Source: Oscillospiraceae bacterium (GTDB lineage Bacteria; Bacillota; Clostridia; Oscillospirales; Ruminococcaceae). Taken from it: DNA of 49,196 nucleotides. The position numbers and the translations under genes were made by a program. The stretch is taken from assembly GCA_015067145.1 (NCBI GenBank), contig SVNA01000014.1:1-49196 (forward strand). The letters are read 5' to 3'. Shown here one piece after another: positions 22,897 to 31,665 of the stretch (position 1 is the stretch's first letter; the number at the start of each line of letters is the position of its first letter). Below the pieces are notes generated by a model. The model saw nothing but the letters and a program-made list of their open reading frames with translations. It searched no databases and was not told the origin of the DNA.

Positions 22897-23748
22897 TTAC
22901 TCGTTATTTAAGCAGAATTTATTTATGCCGTATGCTACTCCGTCCTCATCATTGGAAAGGGTAATAAAATCCGCTGCAGCTTTTATTTCTTCACAGGCAT
23001 TTGCCATTGCCACACCTGTGCCTGCTGCTTTAATCATGGCCATATCGTTAAGAGCATCACCAAAGGAAACCGTATTCTCCCTCGGCACACCAAGATAATC
23101 TGCCAAAGCCCACAGTGCCAGACCTTTATTCGCTTTGATATTATTTATCTCCACATTATTTTTTGCAGTGACTGTAAGCACAATGTCGCTGAATTTCTGA
23201 GGCAGAATTTCCATAAGCTGTCTGTGAATTTCTTCATCATATGTAACAAACTGTGTTTTCTGTATATCCTGTTTTCTTTCTGCAATAAAAGTTTTAAGAT
23301 CATCCACAGGCTGACGCAGTTCCTTTAGCATTCTGCGGTAATGAACATCGTCGGTCATCTCATCAATCTGTTCTTTCATTGCAGCTGTCATAAATGATTC
23401 GCCGCCCTGATAAATGTCATATATAAGCGGATAATTGTCCAGAAATTCCATTATCTGCAATACCTGCTGGTAAGGAAGTTCTGCCTTATAGATAATGTCT
23501 TCGGTTGCAAGGTCAGCAACTTCTGCGCCGTTTATCGTTATGGCATAACGTACAAACGGCAGTTCACGGACAATCTGTGGAATTGCACCGTAAAAACGGC
23601 CTGTTGTGGGAACTATCACCCAGCCTGCCTCTGCAGCTTTGGCAAGTGTTTCTCTGTTTGTTTCTGACAAACCTTTAGTTGAATCAAGAAGTGTACCATC
23701 CAGATCCAGAGCAATTATACCTTTAAAGTTATTAATTTTGTCTGCCAT
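22897..23748 (-). CDS. Cof-type HAD-IIB phosphatase
   Basis: The 283-residue protein has the HAD nucleophile motif DLDGTLLDS (Asp15, Asp17), a large cap domain, the conserved NKGLALWALADYLGV segment and the closing GDALNDMAMIKAAG motif. The family hydrolyses sugar phosphates, flavin precursors and similar small phosphates; the substrate cannot be read from sequence. It is first in an operon with the LMW tyrosine phosphatase. Confidence 0.93.
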   Translation of the reverse strand: MADKINNFKGIIALDLDGTLLDSTKGLSETNRETLAKAAEAGWVIVPTTGRFYGAIPQIVRELPFVRYAITINGAEVADLATEDIIYKAELPYQQVLQIMEFLDNYPLIYDIYQGGESFMTAAMKEQIDEMTDDVHYRRMLKELRQPVDDLKTFIAERKQDIQKTQFVTYDEEIHRQLMEILPQKFSDIVLTVTAKNNVEINNIKANKGLALWALADYLGVPRENTVSFGDALNDMAMIKAAGTGVAMANACEEIKAAADFITLSNDEDGVAYGINKFCLNNE

Positions 23749-23784
23749 ATTCCGTTTTCCTTTTTGAATATACTGGTACGCTTT

Positions 23785-25116
23785 CTATATACTGTAAATT
23801 TTATCTTTTTTTCTTATTTTTATAATTTTTATTATGAACAAGGTCATAAGAAGTGCCCAGGAAATCCCCTCGGCATAGGCGATAACCATATTGCCCCAAA
23901 CACCTTTCAATGCATAGGAATTGATTATTCTGACCGCCAGTGCTGTTACACCGATGATACTGGAATACATAACCCCGCCCAGACCTTCGATATATCCGCG
24001 GCAGGCCATTGCGATACCGTATATAACATAAAATACCGCTATACTGCGGAAAAAGTTTGTACCGATTGCCACAACCTCTTCCCCTGCTCCGAAAAGTGCA
24101 ATCATCTTGCCGCCGAACAGGACAACCACCATTGTCAGAACCAGTGCAACAGGCATCATTATTACAACACCTGTAGTAAACACCTTCCACGCTTTTTTCC
24201 TGTCTCCCGCTCCATAATTCTGTGCAACAAGGGTAGATATGCCTGAGCCAAGATTGATTACAGGCAGAAGTGCAATACAGTCCACGCGGTATGCTGTGGT
24301 TATTGCCGCAACGGTGGCTGTGCCGAATCCGTTCATAAAGCCCTGCAGTATCATATTGCCAAAGGAGTTTATACAGGACTGCACCATCGGAGGTGTACCA
24401 AAAGAAAAACCTCCGGAAAGGCACTCCCTGTTAAATATATTAATTATTTTAAATCTTACAACAGGGTGCTTTGTCACACCATAGATTATCATGAATATTG
24501 TCATAGCTACCTGTGCTATAACTGTGGCTATGGCAGCACCGTCAACGCCCCAGCCGAATACAGCAACAAAGAGTATATCCATAACAACATTTACCGCCGA
24601 AGATACGAGTACGGCGTAAAATGGTGCACGGCTGTCCCCTACTGCGCGGATTGCCCCTGCATACAGGTTATACACTGTGAGGAACGGCACGCCAACCGAT
24701 ATTATCTTAAGATATCCTTTTGCCGCATCGAATATGTCTGCCGGAGTGTCCATAAGTGTGAGCAGCGGACCTGCAACCGCAAATGCAACTACTGCCACAA
24801 CTGTAAAAATCACGCCAAGTATCAGCAGAAATGTGGAAAGTATACGGCTTATCTGTTCCTTCTCTCCGCTGCCGAATTTCTGGGCTATAAGTATGGAAAG
24901 ACCTGTTGTAAAACCTGTTATAGCCATTATGTAAAAATTGCTTATAGAACTTACCGAGCCTATTGCCGCCAGTGCAGTTTCTCCGTTGACATTGCCAACA
25001 ATAAATGCATCCACCCAGTTGTAGAGCTGCTGCAGGATACCACTGAGTATAAGCGGTGTACAGAATTTTACAAGCGTCCAGGCTATACTCTCTTTTTTTG
25101 TACTGTTTATATTCAT
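23785..25116 (-). CDS. MATE family multidrug/cation antiporter
   Basis: The 443-residue membrane protein has twelve predicted helices and the MATE halves (PLILSGILQQLYNWVDAFIVG in the first, QSCINSFGNMILQGFMNG in the second). It exports drugs or metabolites using a Na+ or H+ gradient. GGAG precedes ATG 25116. No regulator lies next to it, so the substrate is unknown. Confidence 0.92.
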   Translation of the reverse strand: MNINSTKKESIAWTLVKFCTPLILSGILQQLYNWVDAFIVGNVNGETALAAIGSVSSISNFYIMAITGFTTGLSILIAQKFGSGEKEQISRILSTFLLILGVIFTVVAVVAFAVAGPLLTLMDTPADIFDAAKGYLKIISVGVPFLTVYNLYAGAIRAVGDSRAPFYAVLVSSAVNVVMDILFVAVFGWGVDGAAIATVIAQVAMTIFMIIYGVTKHPVVRFKIINIFNRECLSGGFSFGTPPMVQSCINSFGNMILQGFMNGFGTATVAAITTAYRVDCIALLPVINLGSGISTLVAQNYGAGDRKKAWKVFTTGVVIMMPVALVLTMVVVLFGGKMIALFGAGEEVVAIGTNFFRSIAVFYVIYGIAMACRGYIEGLGGVMYSSIIGVTALAVRIINSYALKGVWGNMVIAYAEGISWALLMTLFIIKIIKIRKKDKIYSI

Positions 25117-25260
25117 CAGATTCTCCGTAAATTTTAACTGTTACGTTTTATATTATCATATTTGTACTGCAGTATCAAATACAGTTTCAATATAATGATT
25201 GATTTTATATAAATCAGCCATTATTATAGATATAAAGATTAATTTTACAGGAGATATATT

Positions 25261-25653
25261 ATGAGCAAAACACCTCCATCAATAAACGACTGGCTTAAAG
25301 AGGCCAAAGAACACCCATCTGCACCAAATGTCGGAATGTACCTTGTGCACAATGGCGTTGTACGTGAAACCGCAAAGGCAAAAGTGCGTCACGGCGACGA
25401 AAACACCAAACCCGTTGTAGGGATGGATTTTTCCTATGACAGCGAAAAGGTTGAAGCTGCAATTACTGAAGCATATAAACAGCCTGGTGTACTGTATATA
25501 AAGGTGTGGATTAACGAGGGGTTACTGAATGTAGGCGATGATATCATGTATGTGCTTATCGGTGGTGATATCCGTCCCCATGTAATTGACGGTCTGCAGT
25601 TTCTGGTAGACAAAATCAAAAAAGAATGTGTTGTTGAAAAAGAAATATATTAA
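25261..25653 (+). CDS. MoaE-like protein, stand-alone
   Basis: This 130-residue protein resembles the clostridial proteins annotated as molybdenum cofactor biosynthesis MoaE (GMYLVHNGVVRETAKAKVR, FSYDSEKVEAAI, YVLIGGDIRPHVIDGLQFLV). MoaE is the large subunit of molybdopterin synthase and needs MoaD; no moaD or other cofactor gene is visible here. The true role may differ. AGGAG lies 7 bases before ATG 25261; the gene is a single unit between a divergent MATE gene and a terminator. Confidence 0.68.
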   Translation: MSKTPPSINDWLKEAKEHPSAPNVGMYLVHNGVVRETAKAKVRHGDENTKPVVGMDFSYDSEKVEAAITEAYKQPGVLYIKVWINEGLLNVGDDIMYVLIGGDIRPHVIDGLQFLVDKIKKECVVEKEIY

Positions 25654-25680
25654 AATACTGCAATTAATTAGCTGTATACA

Positions 25681-25719
25681 CAGAAAGACCTTTGACTTTA
25701 AGCCAAAGGTCTTTCTGCT
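25681..25719. terminator. Bidirectional terminator
   Basis: CAGAAAGACCTTTG...CAAAGGTCTTTCTG (about 25681-25717), with an 8-base loop, lies between the convergent MoaE-like and SNF transporter genes. Confidence 0.9.
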
Positions 25720-25728
25720 TTTTAAGGA

Positions 25729-27156
25729 TTATCCCATGATATTTATTATCATATTCAATATTATGTTGAGTATACCTGTTGCCTGCATAAACAAAACTGT
25801 CATTATAACAGGAGCAATATATTTTACCATAACGATATACATATTCTTTCTGCCGAATTTTTCACCGTTACGCTGCATTTCATCAATTATCCACTGAGGT
25901 TTTACAATCCAGCCTACAAAGATACATGTGAGAATTGTAACAATCGGCATGAGGAAGCTGTTGCTGATATAATCTGCCACATCCAGCAGCTGACCAACTG
26001 CACCGTTTGGCAGTGTGAGTTCAAAGTAGAATATATTATATCCGAGACAGATAATCACTGATGCTGCCGCTGCAATAACTGCAATGACAAGGCTTACCTT
26101 CTTTCTGCCTGCACCTGTTTTGCTCATAATCCCTGCAACGAGCGTTTCCATAATGGAAACACAGGATGTAAGTGCTGCAAATGCAACCATGACAAAAAAC
26201 ACACCGCCTATAACTGACCCTATCGGTCCCATTGCTGTAAATACCTTTGGCAGGGAAATAAACATAAGGCTTGGTCCTGATGTCATGCCCTCTGTGCCCA
26301 TGAATACATAAACTGCAGGAATAATCATAGCACCGGCAAGCAGAGCTACTCCTGTATCAAAAAACTCTATCTGTCTGATGGATTTATCCAGATCAACATC
26401 CTTTTTAACATAGGAACCGTATGTTATCATAATACCCATGGATACACTGAGCGAGAAGAACAGCTGGTTCATAGCATCAAGAAGTATATTGATGAACTTT
26501 GTGAATGTTACTCCTGTGAAATCCGGTATAAGGTAAATTGCAAGCCCTTGTACACCAGTACGTGTTACACCGTTTGCATCTGTATGACTGAGTGTAACGG
26601 AAAACACCGCAATACCGATAACCATAATGATAAGCCCCGGCATTATCACCTTGGAAAAACGTTCAATGCCTTTGTCAACACCTGCATATACAACAATGGC
26701 TGTGAGTGCAAGGAATATAAGCATATATACTATCGGCGAAATCTGACTTGTGATAAAACCTGTAAAATATCCGTCCTGTGCGGTCTGCAAGCATCTTCCG
26801 CTTACATAGTCAGCAAGATATTTGAGAATCCAACCACCTATAACTGTATAGTAGGTTATAATAATTGCAGGAATAATAAAGGCCAGCTTACCCACGATAC
26901 TCCATCTTTTACTTACTGATTCAAACGCATCGATTGCACTTTTACCTGTTTTTCTGCCTATGGCAATATCCGTCACAAGCAATGTAAAACCAAAGGTTAC
27001 TACAAGAATGAGATACACAAATATAAACAGACCACCGCCGTCACGGGCTGCAAGATATGGAAAACGCCATATATTTCCAACGCCTACTGCACTTCCCGCT
27101 GCGGCAAGCACAAAACCTATCGAACCTGTAAAACTGCTATTCTTTTTACTTTCCAT
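25729..27156 (-). CDS. Sodium-dependent SNF-family transporter
   Basis: The 475-residue membrane protein has about eleven or twelve helices and the family opening GSAVGVGNIWRFPYLAARDG in helix 1, which forms the Na+ and substrate site. These are Na+-coupled amino acid transporters (LeuT fold); the specific substrate cannot be inferred. GAGGAAA lies before ATG 27156. It is divergent from the XRE regulator, which may control it. Confidence 0.93.
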   Translation of the reverse strand: MESKKNSSFTGSIGFVLAAAGSAVGVGNIWRFPYLAARDGGGLFIFVYLILVVTFGFTLLVTDIAIGRKTGKSAIDAFESVSKRWSIVGKLAFIIPAIIITYYTVIGGWILKYLADYVSGRCLQTAQDGYFTGFITSQISPIVYMLIFLALTAIVVYAGVDKGIERFSKVIMPGLIIMVIGIAVFSVTLSHTDANGVTRTGVQGLAIYLIPDFTGVTFTKFINILLDAMNQLFFSLSVSMGIMITYGSYVKKDVDLDKSIRQIEFFDTGVALLAGAMIIPAVYVFMGTEGMTSGPSLMFISLPKVFTAMGPIGSVIGGVFFVMVAFAALTSCVSIMETLVAGIMSKTGAGRKKVSLVIAVIAAAASVIICLGYNIFYFELTLPNGAVGQLLDVADYISNSFLMPIVTILTCIFVGWIVKPQWIIDEMQRNGEKFGRKNMYIVMVKYIAPVIMTVLFMQATGILNIILNMIINIMG

Positions 27157-27235
27157 TACAAATTTCCTCTTTTGCTTTTATTTACAAAATCTGTTTAGCA
27201 GTATACCTAAAAACAAATAATATCTCAAATTCAAT

Positions 27236-27288
27236 AAAGTTTCTTTAAAATAGAATTTTATAAACCAAAGTTTATTTAAAATAGAATA
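27236..27288. repeat. Two imperfect 21-base direct repeats upstream of the XRE promoter
   Basis: TTTAAAATAGAAT occurs at 27245-27257 and 27276-27288, 31 bases apart, each preceded by an AAAGTTT-like element. The second copy abuts the -35 box. Confidence 0.7.
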
Positions 27289-27289
27289 T

Positions 27290-27317
27290 TGACATTTTCC
27301 TGTACTGTGGTACACTA
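27290..27317 (+). promoter_or_regulatory. Sigma-A promoter of the XRE regulator
   Basis: TTGACA (27290-27295), a 16-base spacer and TACACT (27312-27317). A direct repeat ends just before the -35 box. Confidence 0.65.
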
Positions 27318-27372
27318 AAACTGTGAAAAACACACCAAATGTATATTTTAACGAAACTTTCGAGGATATAAG

Positions 27373-28098
27373 ATGAAACAGGTAAACCAGCATATAGGCA
27401 GCAGAATACGCAATTTCCGCAAGATGAAAAAGCTGACAATACAGCAGCTTGCCGATATGATACACAAAAGCCGTGCCACAGTAAGCAAATACGAAACCGG
27501 CGAAATCACACTTGATATCGAGACTCTTTACGATATAAGTGCCGCATTGGATGTTGACCTTAATCAGCTTACCGACTATCGTCCGCCAAAGGCTGAAAAT
27601 ATTGCTGAGATTATAGATTACAGCGGCAAAAGCCCTTTTTTCCGTGCAGAAAAACTGTATTTCTACTTTTATGACGGCAGATACAACCGCCTTAAAGACG
27701 GTATCATAAACATACACCGAAACACTCTTGAAGACGGCTGCTATGATGCAAGCCTGTCCATACGCTCGGTTACGCCTGCTGGCAGAGTGAGTGAGGTTTA
27801 CTACTCGGGCAAGGTGCTGTACAGCGATATGCTTATCCGTTTCTCCTTTGTAAACCAGTACAATAAACTGGAGGAAGACCTGCTGTATATCTTCAACCCT
27901 CTGGAACTGAGAGATTTTACCGAAGGCCTGCTGTGTGGTATATCCAGTGCCGACCTTATGCCTTGTGCCTTTAAATGTGTTGTTACCCTTACACCACAGG
28001 AAGCAACAGAAGAACTGAAAAAGCAGCTGCTGTTTACACCAAAGGAAATCCGCCGCTGGCAGAAGATGAATATGCTGATTGTTGATAACCACGGTTAA
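27373..28098 (+). CDS. XRE-family helix-turn-helix regulator
   Basis: The 241-residue protein has an N-terminal HTH (residues 8-65, LTIQQLADMIHKSRATVSKYE) and a C-terminal domain of about 165 residues (rich in Tyr/Phe, for example KLYFYFYDGRYNRLK) that I do not recognise and that may bind a ligand. It starts 217 bases from the divergent SNF transporter start, so autoregulation or control of that gene is plausible. Confidence 0.88.
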   Translation: MKQVNQHIGSRIRNFRKMKKLTIQQLADMIHKSRATVSKYETGEITLDIETLYDISAALDVDLNQLTDYRPPKAENIAEIIDYSGKSPFFRAEKLYFYFYDGRYNRLKDGIINIHRNTLEDGCYDASLSIRSVTPAGRVSEVYYSGKVLYSDMLIRFSFVNQYNKLEEDLLYIFNPLELRDFTEGLLCGISSADLMPCAFKCVVTLTPQEATEELKKQLLFTPKEIRRWQKMNMLIVDNHG

Positions 28099-28116
28099 AT
28101 CACCTGTATATTAAAA

Positions 28117-28160
28117 CACGAAAAAGCCCTGCAGATATTTCATCTGCAGGGCTTTTATAT
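28117..28160. terminator. Bidirectional terminator between the XRE gene and metK
   Basis: AAAAGCCCTGCAGAT-N7-ATCTGCAGGGCTTTT is a strong GC-rich stem between convergent genes. Confidence 0.93.
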
Positions 28161-28185
28161 ATGGTTTTAACAAACAAATTTCTGA

Positions 28186-29334
28186 TTATTCGTTAACTGC
28201 TGCGAGCAGTGCGTCAACCTTGTCTCTTTCTTCCCATTTAACGCCAAGGTCTTCACGGCCGATGTGACCGTAAGCAGCAAGCTTGCGGTAGATTGGTTTT
28301 CTAAGATCGAGAGTTTTGATGATTTCCTGTGGACGAAGGTCAAATACCTTGCTTACAGCTTCGGATATTTTTTCTTCCGCAACTGTGTTTGTGCCGAATG
28401 TATCAACAAGCACAGAAACAGGTTCTGCAACACCGATAGCATAGGCAATCTGAACTTCACATTTTTTTGCAAGGCCAGCTGCTACGATGTTTTTAGCAAC
28501 GTATCTTGCAGCATAGGCAGCACTGCGGTCAACCTTTGTCGGGTCTTTGCCGCTGAATGCACCACCGCCGTGACGTGCGTAACCGCCGTATGTGTCAACG
28601 ATGATTTTTCTGCCTGTGAGGCCAGAGTCGCCCTGTGGACCGCCTACAACAAAACGGCCTGTTGGGTTGATATGATATTTTGTGTTTTCGTCAAGAAGGT
28701 GTGCAGGTATGATTGGCTTGATAACGTGTTCCATCATATCTGCTTTAATCTGTTCCAGTGTAGCTTCAGGTGCGTGCTGTGTGGAGAGAACAACTGTGTC
28801 AACCCTTGTTGGAACACCGTCGTTGTATTCTACTGTAACCTGAGTTTTGCCGTCTGGACGGAGATAGTCCACTACACCTGTTTTTCTAACCTCTGCAAGA
28901 CGTTTGGAAAGTTTGTGTGCAAGAGAGATTGGCATTGGCATAAGTTCTTCTGTTTCGTCACAGGCATAGCCGAACATCATACCCTGGTCGCCTGCACCGC
29001 CAACTGTGTCGTTTGCACCCATAGCGATATCAGGAGACTGTTCGTCAATAGCTGTAAGAACTGCAACAGTTTCGCTGTCAAAACCAAACTTTGCACGTGT
29101 ATAGCCGATTTCTTCAACTACTTTTCTTGCAATTTTAGGGAAATCAACATAACAGCTTGTTGTGATTTCGCCCATACAGAAAACCATACCTGTTGTTACA
29201 CTTGTTTCGCATGCAACACGGCCGTTAGGGTCTTTTTCAAGAATAGCATCAAGCACGGCGTCAGAAATCTGATCAGCGATTTTATCCGGATGACCTTCTG
29301 TTACAGATTCGGATGTGAATAACATTTTTGCCAT
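28186..29334 (-). CDS. metK: S-adenosylmethionine synthetase
   Basis: The 382-residue enzyme makes SAM from methionine and ATP in the cytoplasm. Signatures are the N-terminal [13 protein letters not shown], the ATP/PPi motif [12 protein letters not shown] and the second hallmark [17 protein letters not shown] used ATG 29334 because AAAAAGGAG precedes it; the frame opens further upstream inside the riboswitch leader and that part is not protein. The gene is controlled by a SAM-I riboswitch and terminator, so it is shut off when SAM is abundant. Confidence 0.97.
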   Translation of the reverse strand: MAKMLFTSESVTEGHPDKIADQISDAVLDAILEKDPNGRVACETSVTTGMVFCMGEITTSCYVDFPKIARKVVEEIGYTRAKFGFDSETVAVLTAIDEQSPDIAMGANDTVGGAGDQGMMFGYACDETEELMPMPISLAHKLSKRLAEVRKTGVVDYLRPDGKTQVTVEYNDGVPTRVDTVVLSTQHAPEATLEQIKADMMEHVIKPIIPAHLLDENTKYHINPTGRFVVGGPQGDSGLTGRKIIVDTYGGYARHGGGAFSGKDPTKVDRSAAYAARYVAKNIVAAGLAKKCEVQIAYAIGVAEPVSVLVDTFGTNTVAEEKISEAVSKVFDLRPQEIIKTLDLRKPIYRKLAAYGHIGREDLGVKWEERDKVDALLAAVNE

Positions 29335-29380
29335 AATTTGTACTCCTTTTTCAATGTAAATATATTGAGAACTTAACTTT

Positions 29381-29418
29381 TTAACAATAAAAATGCTCAC
29401 AGGCAAAAACCTGTGAGC
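29381..29418 (-). terminator. SAM riboswitch expression-platform terminator
   Basis: GCTCACAGG-N6-CCTGTGAGC (29418-29395) is followed by an ATTTTTATT tail on the minus strand, between the riboswitch aptamer and metK. Confidence 0.85.
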
Positions 29419-29426
29419 TGTAAATA

Positions 29427-29520
29427 CTTATCTCTCGGTTTTTTACCGTTGGATTTAGCACCTTGCTTTTGCAGGTTGCCGGACTTCTCTGGGCCAATTC
29501 CCTCTGTCTCTCTTAATAAG
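29427..29520 (-). promoter_or_regulatory. SAM-I (S-box) riboswitch
   Basis: The aptamer begins CTTATTAAGAGAG and contains GAGGGAATTGGCCC, then CCGGCAACC, an internal hairpin and a closing GAGAGATAAG that pairs with the 5' end (P1). All are hallmarks of the S-box. It binds SAM and turns metK off through the adjacent terminator. Confidence 0.96.
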
Positions 29521-29541
29521 TTAAATTCAATTATCAAAAAT

Positions 29542-29570
29542 ATTATATGTCACTATATACAGTTTGTCAA
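29542..29570 (-). promoter_or_regulatory. Sigma-A promoter of metK
   Basis: Perfect TTGACA (29570-29565), 17 bases, and TATAAT (29547-29542) lie directly upstream of the SAM riboswitch. It lies only 9 bases beyond the ribU stop codon. Confidence 0.88.
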
Positions 29571-29578
29571 CTATATTT

Positions 29579-30169
29579 TTAGTGATTTTTACCACGAAGT
29601 ATCGGTGCAAGAGGTTTGTATATAAGCATTGTGATAACCACGCTCACCATACCTTTGATAAAGGTGTATGGCATATTGAACCACAAAAGTGCATCCAGCA
29701 AGGTTTCCACATTAGGGTTGATTGCCCTGTATGCACCAAGGATAGCTTCCATAGGAGCCATAATGTTGGAATACACAGGATATACTATAAAATAGTTTGT
29801 GAAAACGGAAAGCACTGCCATTGTTGCCGCACCCACAACAGATGCAAGCATGGCACCTTTTTTAGTACGCATCTTCTGATAGATAAACCCTGCAGGTGCT
29901 ACAAACATTGTACCGAGAAGAAAGTTTGAAACCTCCCCTACTCCGCCTGTGGTTGTAAAAAATACGTTGATAAGGTTTTTAACAAGACATACTGTCACCC
30001 CTGCCATAGGTCCGAATGTAAAGGAAGCGATGAGTGCCGGAAGCTCGGACAAATCCATCTTGATAAAGCTTGGCATCAGCGGTACATTGAAGCTGAAAAA
30101 CATAAGCACTGTGGAAACTGCCGACAGCATTGCAACAGATGTCATTTTTCTTGTGTTGGTTCTTTTCAT
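29579..30169 (-). CDS. ribU: ECF transporter S component for riboflavin (RibU-like)
   Basis: The 196-residue integral membrane protein has six hydrophobic segments and the S-component pattern (AMLSAVSTVLMFFSF, PSFIKMDLSELPALIASFTFGP). It captures riboflavin for a shared ECF energy module. The FMN riboswitch upstream strongly supports a flavin substrate. ECF ATPases and EcfT are not in the window. Confidence 0.93.
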   Translation of the reverse strand: MKRTNTRKMTSVAMLSAVSTVLMFFSFNVPLMPSFIKMDLSELPALIASFTFGPMAGVTVCLVKNLINVFFTTTGGVGEVSNFLLGTMFVAPAGFIYQKMRTKKGAMLASVVGAATMAVLSVFTNYFIVYPVYSNIMAPMEAILGAYRAINPNVETLLDALLWFNMPYTFIKGMVSVVITMLIYKPLAPILRGKNH

Positions 30170-30215
30170 AATTTACCTCCGAAATTTTGAGGTCTGTTTT
30201 CCGAGTGTAGCCTGT

Positions 30216-30256
30216 GTATAAAAACAAAAGCCCCGACTGCATATGCAATCAGGGCT
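30216..30256 (-). terminator. FMN riboswitch expression-platform terminator
   Basis: AGCCCTGATTGCAT/ATGCAGTCGGGGCT (30256-30229) is followed by a TTTTGTTTTT tail on the minus strand. Confidence 0.85.
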
Positions 30257-30274
30257 CTGAAAAGCAACATAAGC

Positions 30275-30391
30275 TGGTTTCTTTCATCCGGACTGTACCG
30301 TCGGCTCTGGAATTTCACCAGATCAGCGCTAAAAAAGCGGTCGTGGGCTGTAACCACCGGTGAGGAATTGCACCTCGCCCTGAAACAGACT
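30275..30391 (-). promoter_or_regulatory. FMN riboswitch (RFN element)
   Basis: The minus strand reads TCAGGGCGAGGTGCAATTCC, TCACCGGTGGTTACAGCCC, an internal hairpin, then GGTGAAATTCCAGAGCCGACGG and CAGTCCGGATGAAAG, a near-complete RFN signature. It reduces ribU expression when FMN is high. Confidence 0.96.
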
Positions 30392-30401
30392 TTCTGTTAA
30401 T

Positions 30402-30429
30402 ATAATAGCATCTTGTCTGCGATTGTCAA
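30402..30429 (-). promoter_or_regulatory. Sigma-A promoter of ribU
   Basis: TTGACA (30429-30424), a 16-base spacer and TATTAT (30407-30402) on the minus strand. Its -35 box overlaps the -35 of the divergent MscS promoter. Confidence 0.72.
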
Positions 30430-30451
30430 CCGATTTATGTATATTTATTAT
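30423..30451 (+). promoter_or_regulatory. Sigma-A promoter of the MscS-family gene
   Basis: TTGTCA (30423-30428), 17 bases and TATTAT (30446-30451). Confidence 0.62.
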
Positions 30452-30522
30452 GCTAAACAGCCACTTTTGTGTTGATATATTGTTTTTTTACTGATAAAAT
30501 ATTTTTCGGAGGTATATTTACT

Positions 30523-31605
30523 ATGAATTTAATAGAAAATATTTATTTGAAAATTTTTGGTAATACCGCACTTCCCGGTGTGCTTACCTACATTGCTATT
30601 GCTGTTGTTTTTTATATTATATTTCACAGTACAGGTAAACTTATTGGAAAAAAATCCAATATTATCGCTGAGAAACTGTTCAGAAATCAGAATGACAATA
30701 TCAAAAATGCAATCAGTAAAAGTCTTTCAATTCCTGTAAAAATGTTTATTCAGATAAGCGGTTTGCTTGTTGCTTTTCTGATTGTTCCGTTCGATGCTGC
30801 TTTTGCAGCTGTTGTCGACGCTTTTGCAGTTAAAGTTTACCGAATCGCCATTATTGCACTGGTTGGCATGCTTGCTGTTAACCTTGTTGACAGTATTCAG
30901 TATTTTTCAAAAAAATTCGAAAACAACGAAAACAAAACCCTGCTTATATTCTTTATCAAAATAGGCAAAGTACTGGTGATTTTTCTCACAGGTGCCATTA
31001 TTCTTAAAGAAGTCGGTTTTGATGTAACTGGACTTCTGGCCAGCCTTGGTCTTGGCGGTGTTGTATTGGCTTTGGCTGCACAGGATACCGCAAGCAATCT
31101 TTTTTCCGGCATAGTTATTCTATTTGACAAACCGTTTGCTGTAGGCGACTGGATCAGTGTTGGCGGTATGGAAGGGGTTGTTGAGGAAATGAGCTTCCGC
31201 TCCTGCAGAATAAGAACCTTTGACAATGCTCTGATTTCTGTTCCAAACTCCAAGCTGGGCAGTGACAGCGTTACAAACTGGACCAAAATGAATGTGAGAA
31301 AAACAAGAATCACTATCGGTCTTGTTTATTCAACCAAAAAAACTACACTGCAGAAAGTATGTGACGAAATCAAATCCAATCTAATGAAATATGACTCCAT
31401 CAAAAAGGACAATATCATGGTTTGGTTTGATAATTTCAATGCTTCCAGTCTTGATGTTGTTGTGCAGTATCACACATATCTTACAGGTGCTGCCGACTTT
31501 TTTGCCCTTAAAGAAGAAATTCAGTATATGATAATGGATGTTGTTGAGTCCAATGGAACCGACTTTGCTTTCGACACAAAAACAATTATCATTGAGCAGG
31601 ATTAA
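30523..31605 (+). CDS. MscS-family mechanosensitive channel
   Basis: The 360-residue protein has about three or four N-terminal helices, then the pore helix and beta domain of MscS (GLGGVVLALAAQDTASNLFSG, IVILFDKPFAVGDWISVGG, VPNSKLGSDSVTNW). It probably opens on hypo-osmotic shock. I used ATG 30523, which has CGGAGG upstream; the frame extends upstream without a better ribosome site. A glycosyltransferase-like gene follows after 60 bases. Confidence 0.92.
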   Translation: MNLIENIYLKIFGNTALPGVLTYIAIAVVFYIIFHSTGKLIGKKSNIIAEKLFRNQNDNIKNAISKSLSIPVKMFIQISGLLVAFLIVPFDAAFAAVVDAFAVKVYRIAIIALVGMLAVNLVDSIQYFSKKFENNENKTLLIFFIKIGKVLVIFLTGAIILKEVGFDVTGLLASLGLGGVVLALAAQDTASNLFSGIVILFDKPFAVGDWISVGGMEGVVEEMSFRSCRIRTFDNALISVPNSKLGSDSVTNWTKMNVRKTRITIGLVYSTKKTTLQKVCDEIKSNLMKYDSIKKDNIMVWFDNFNASSLDVVVQYHTYLTGAADFFALKEEIQYMIMDVVESNGTDFAFDTKTIIIEQD

Positions 31606-31665
31606 TATATTTAAACCATTTATTCCCTACAGAATTTTCACCGGATTCTGTTTCCCGGAGGTACT

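Noticed and set aside
28264-29322. Plus-strand open frame (352 codons) opposite metK
   Set aside because: Antisense shadow of metK; Cys/Phe-rich composition, no family match seen.
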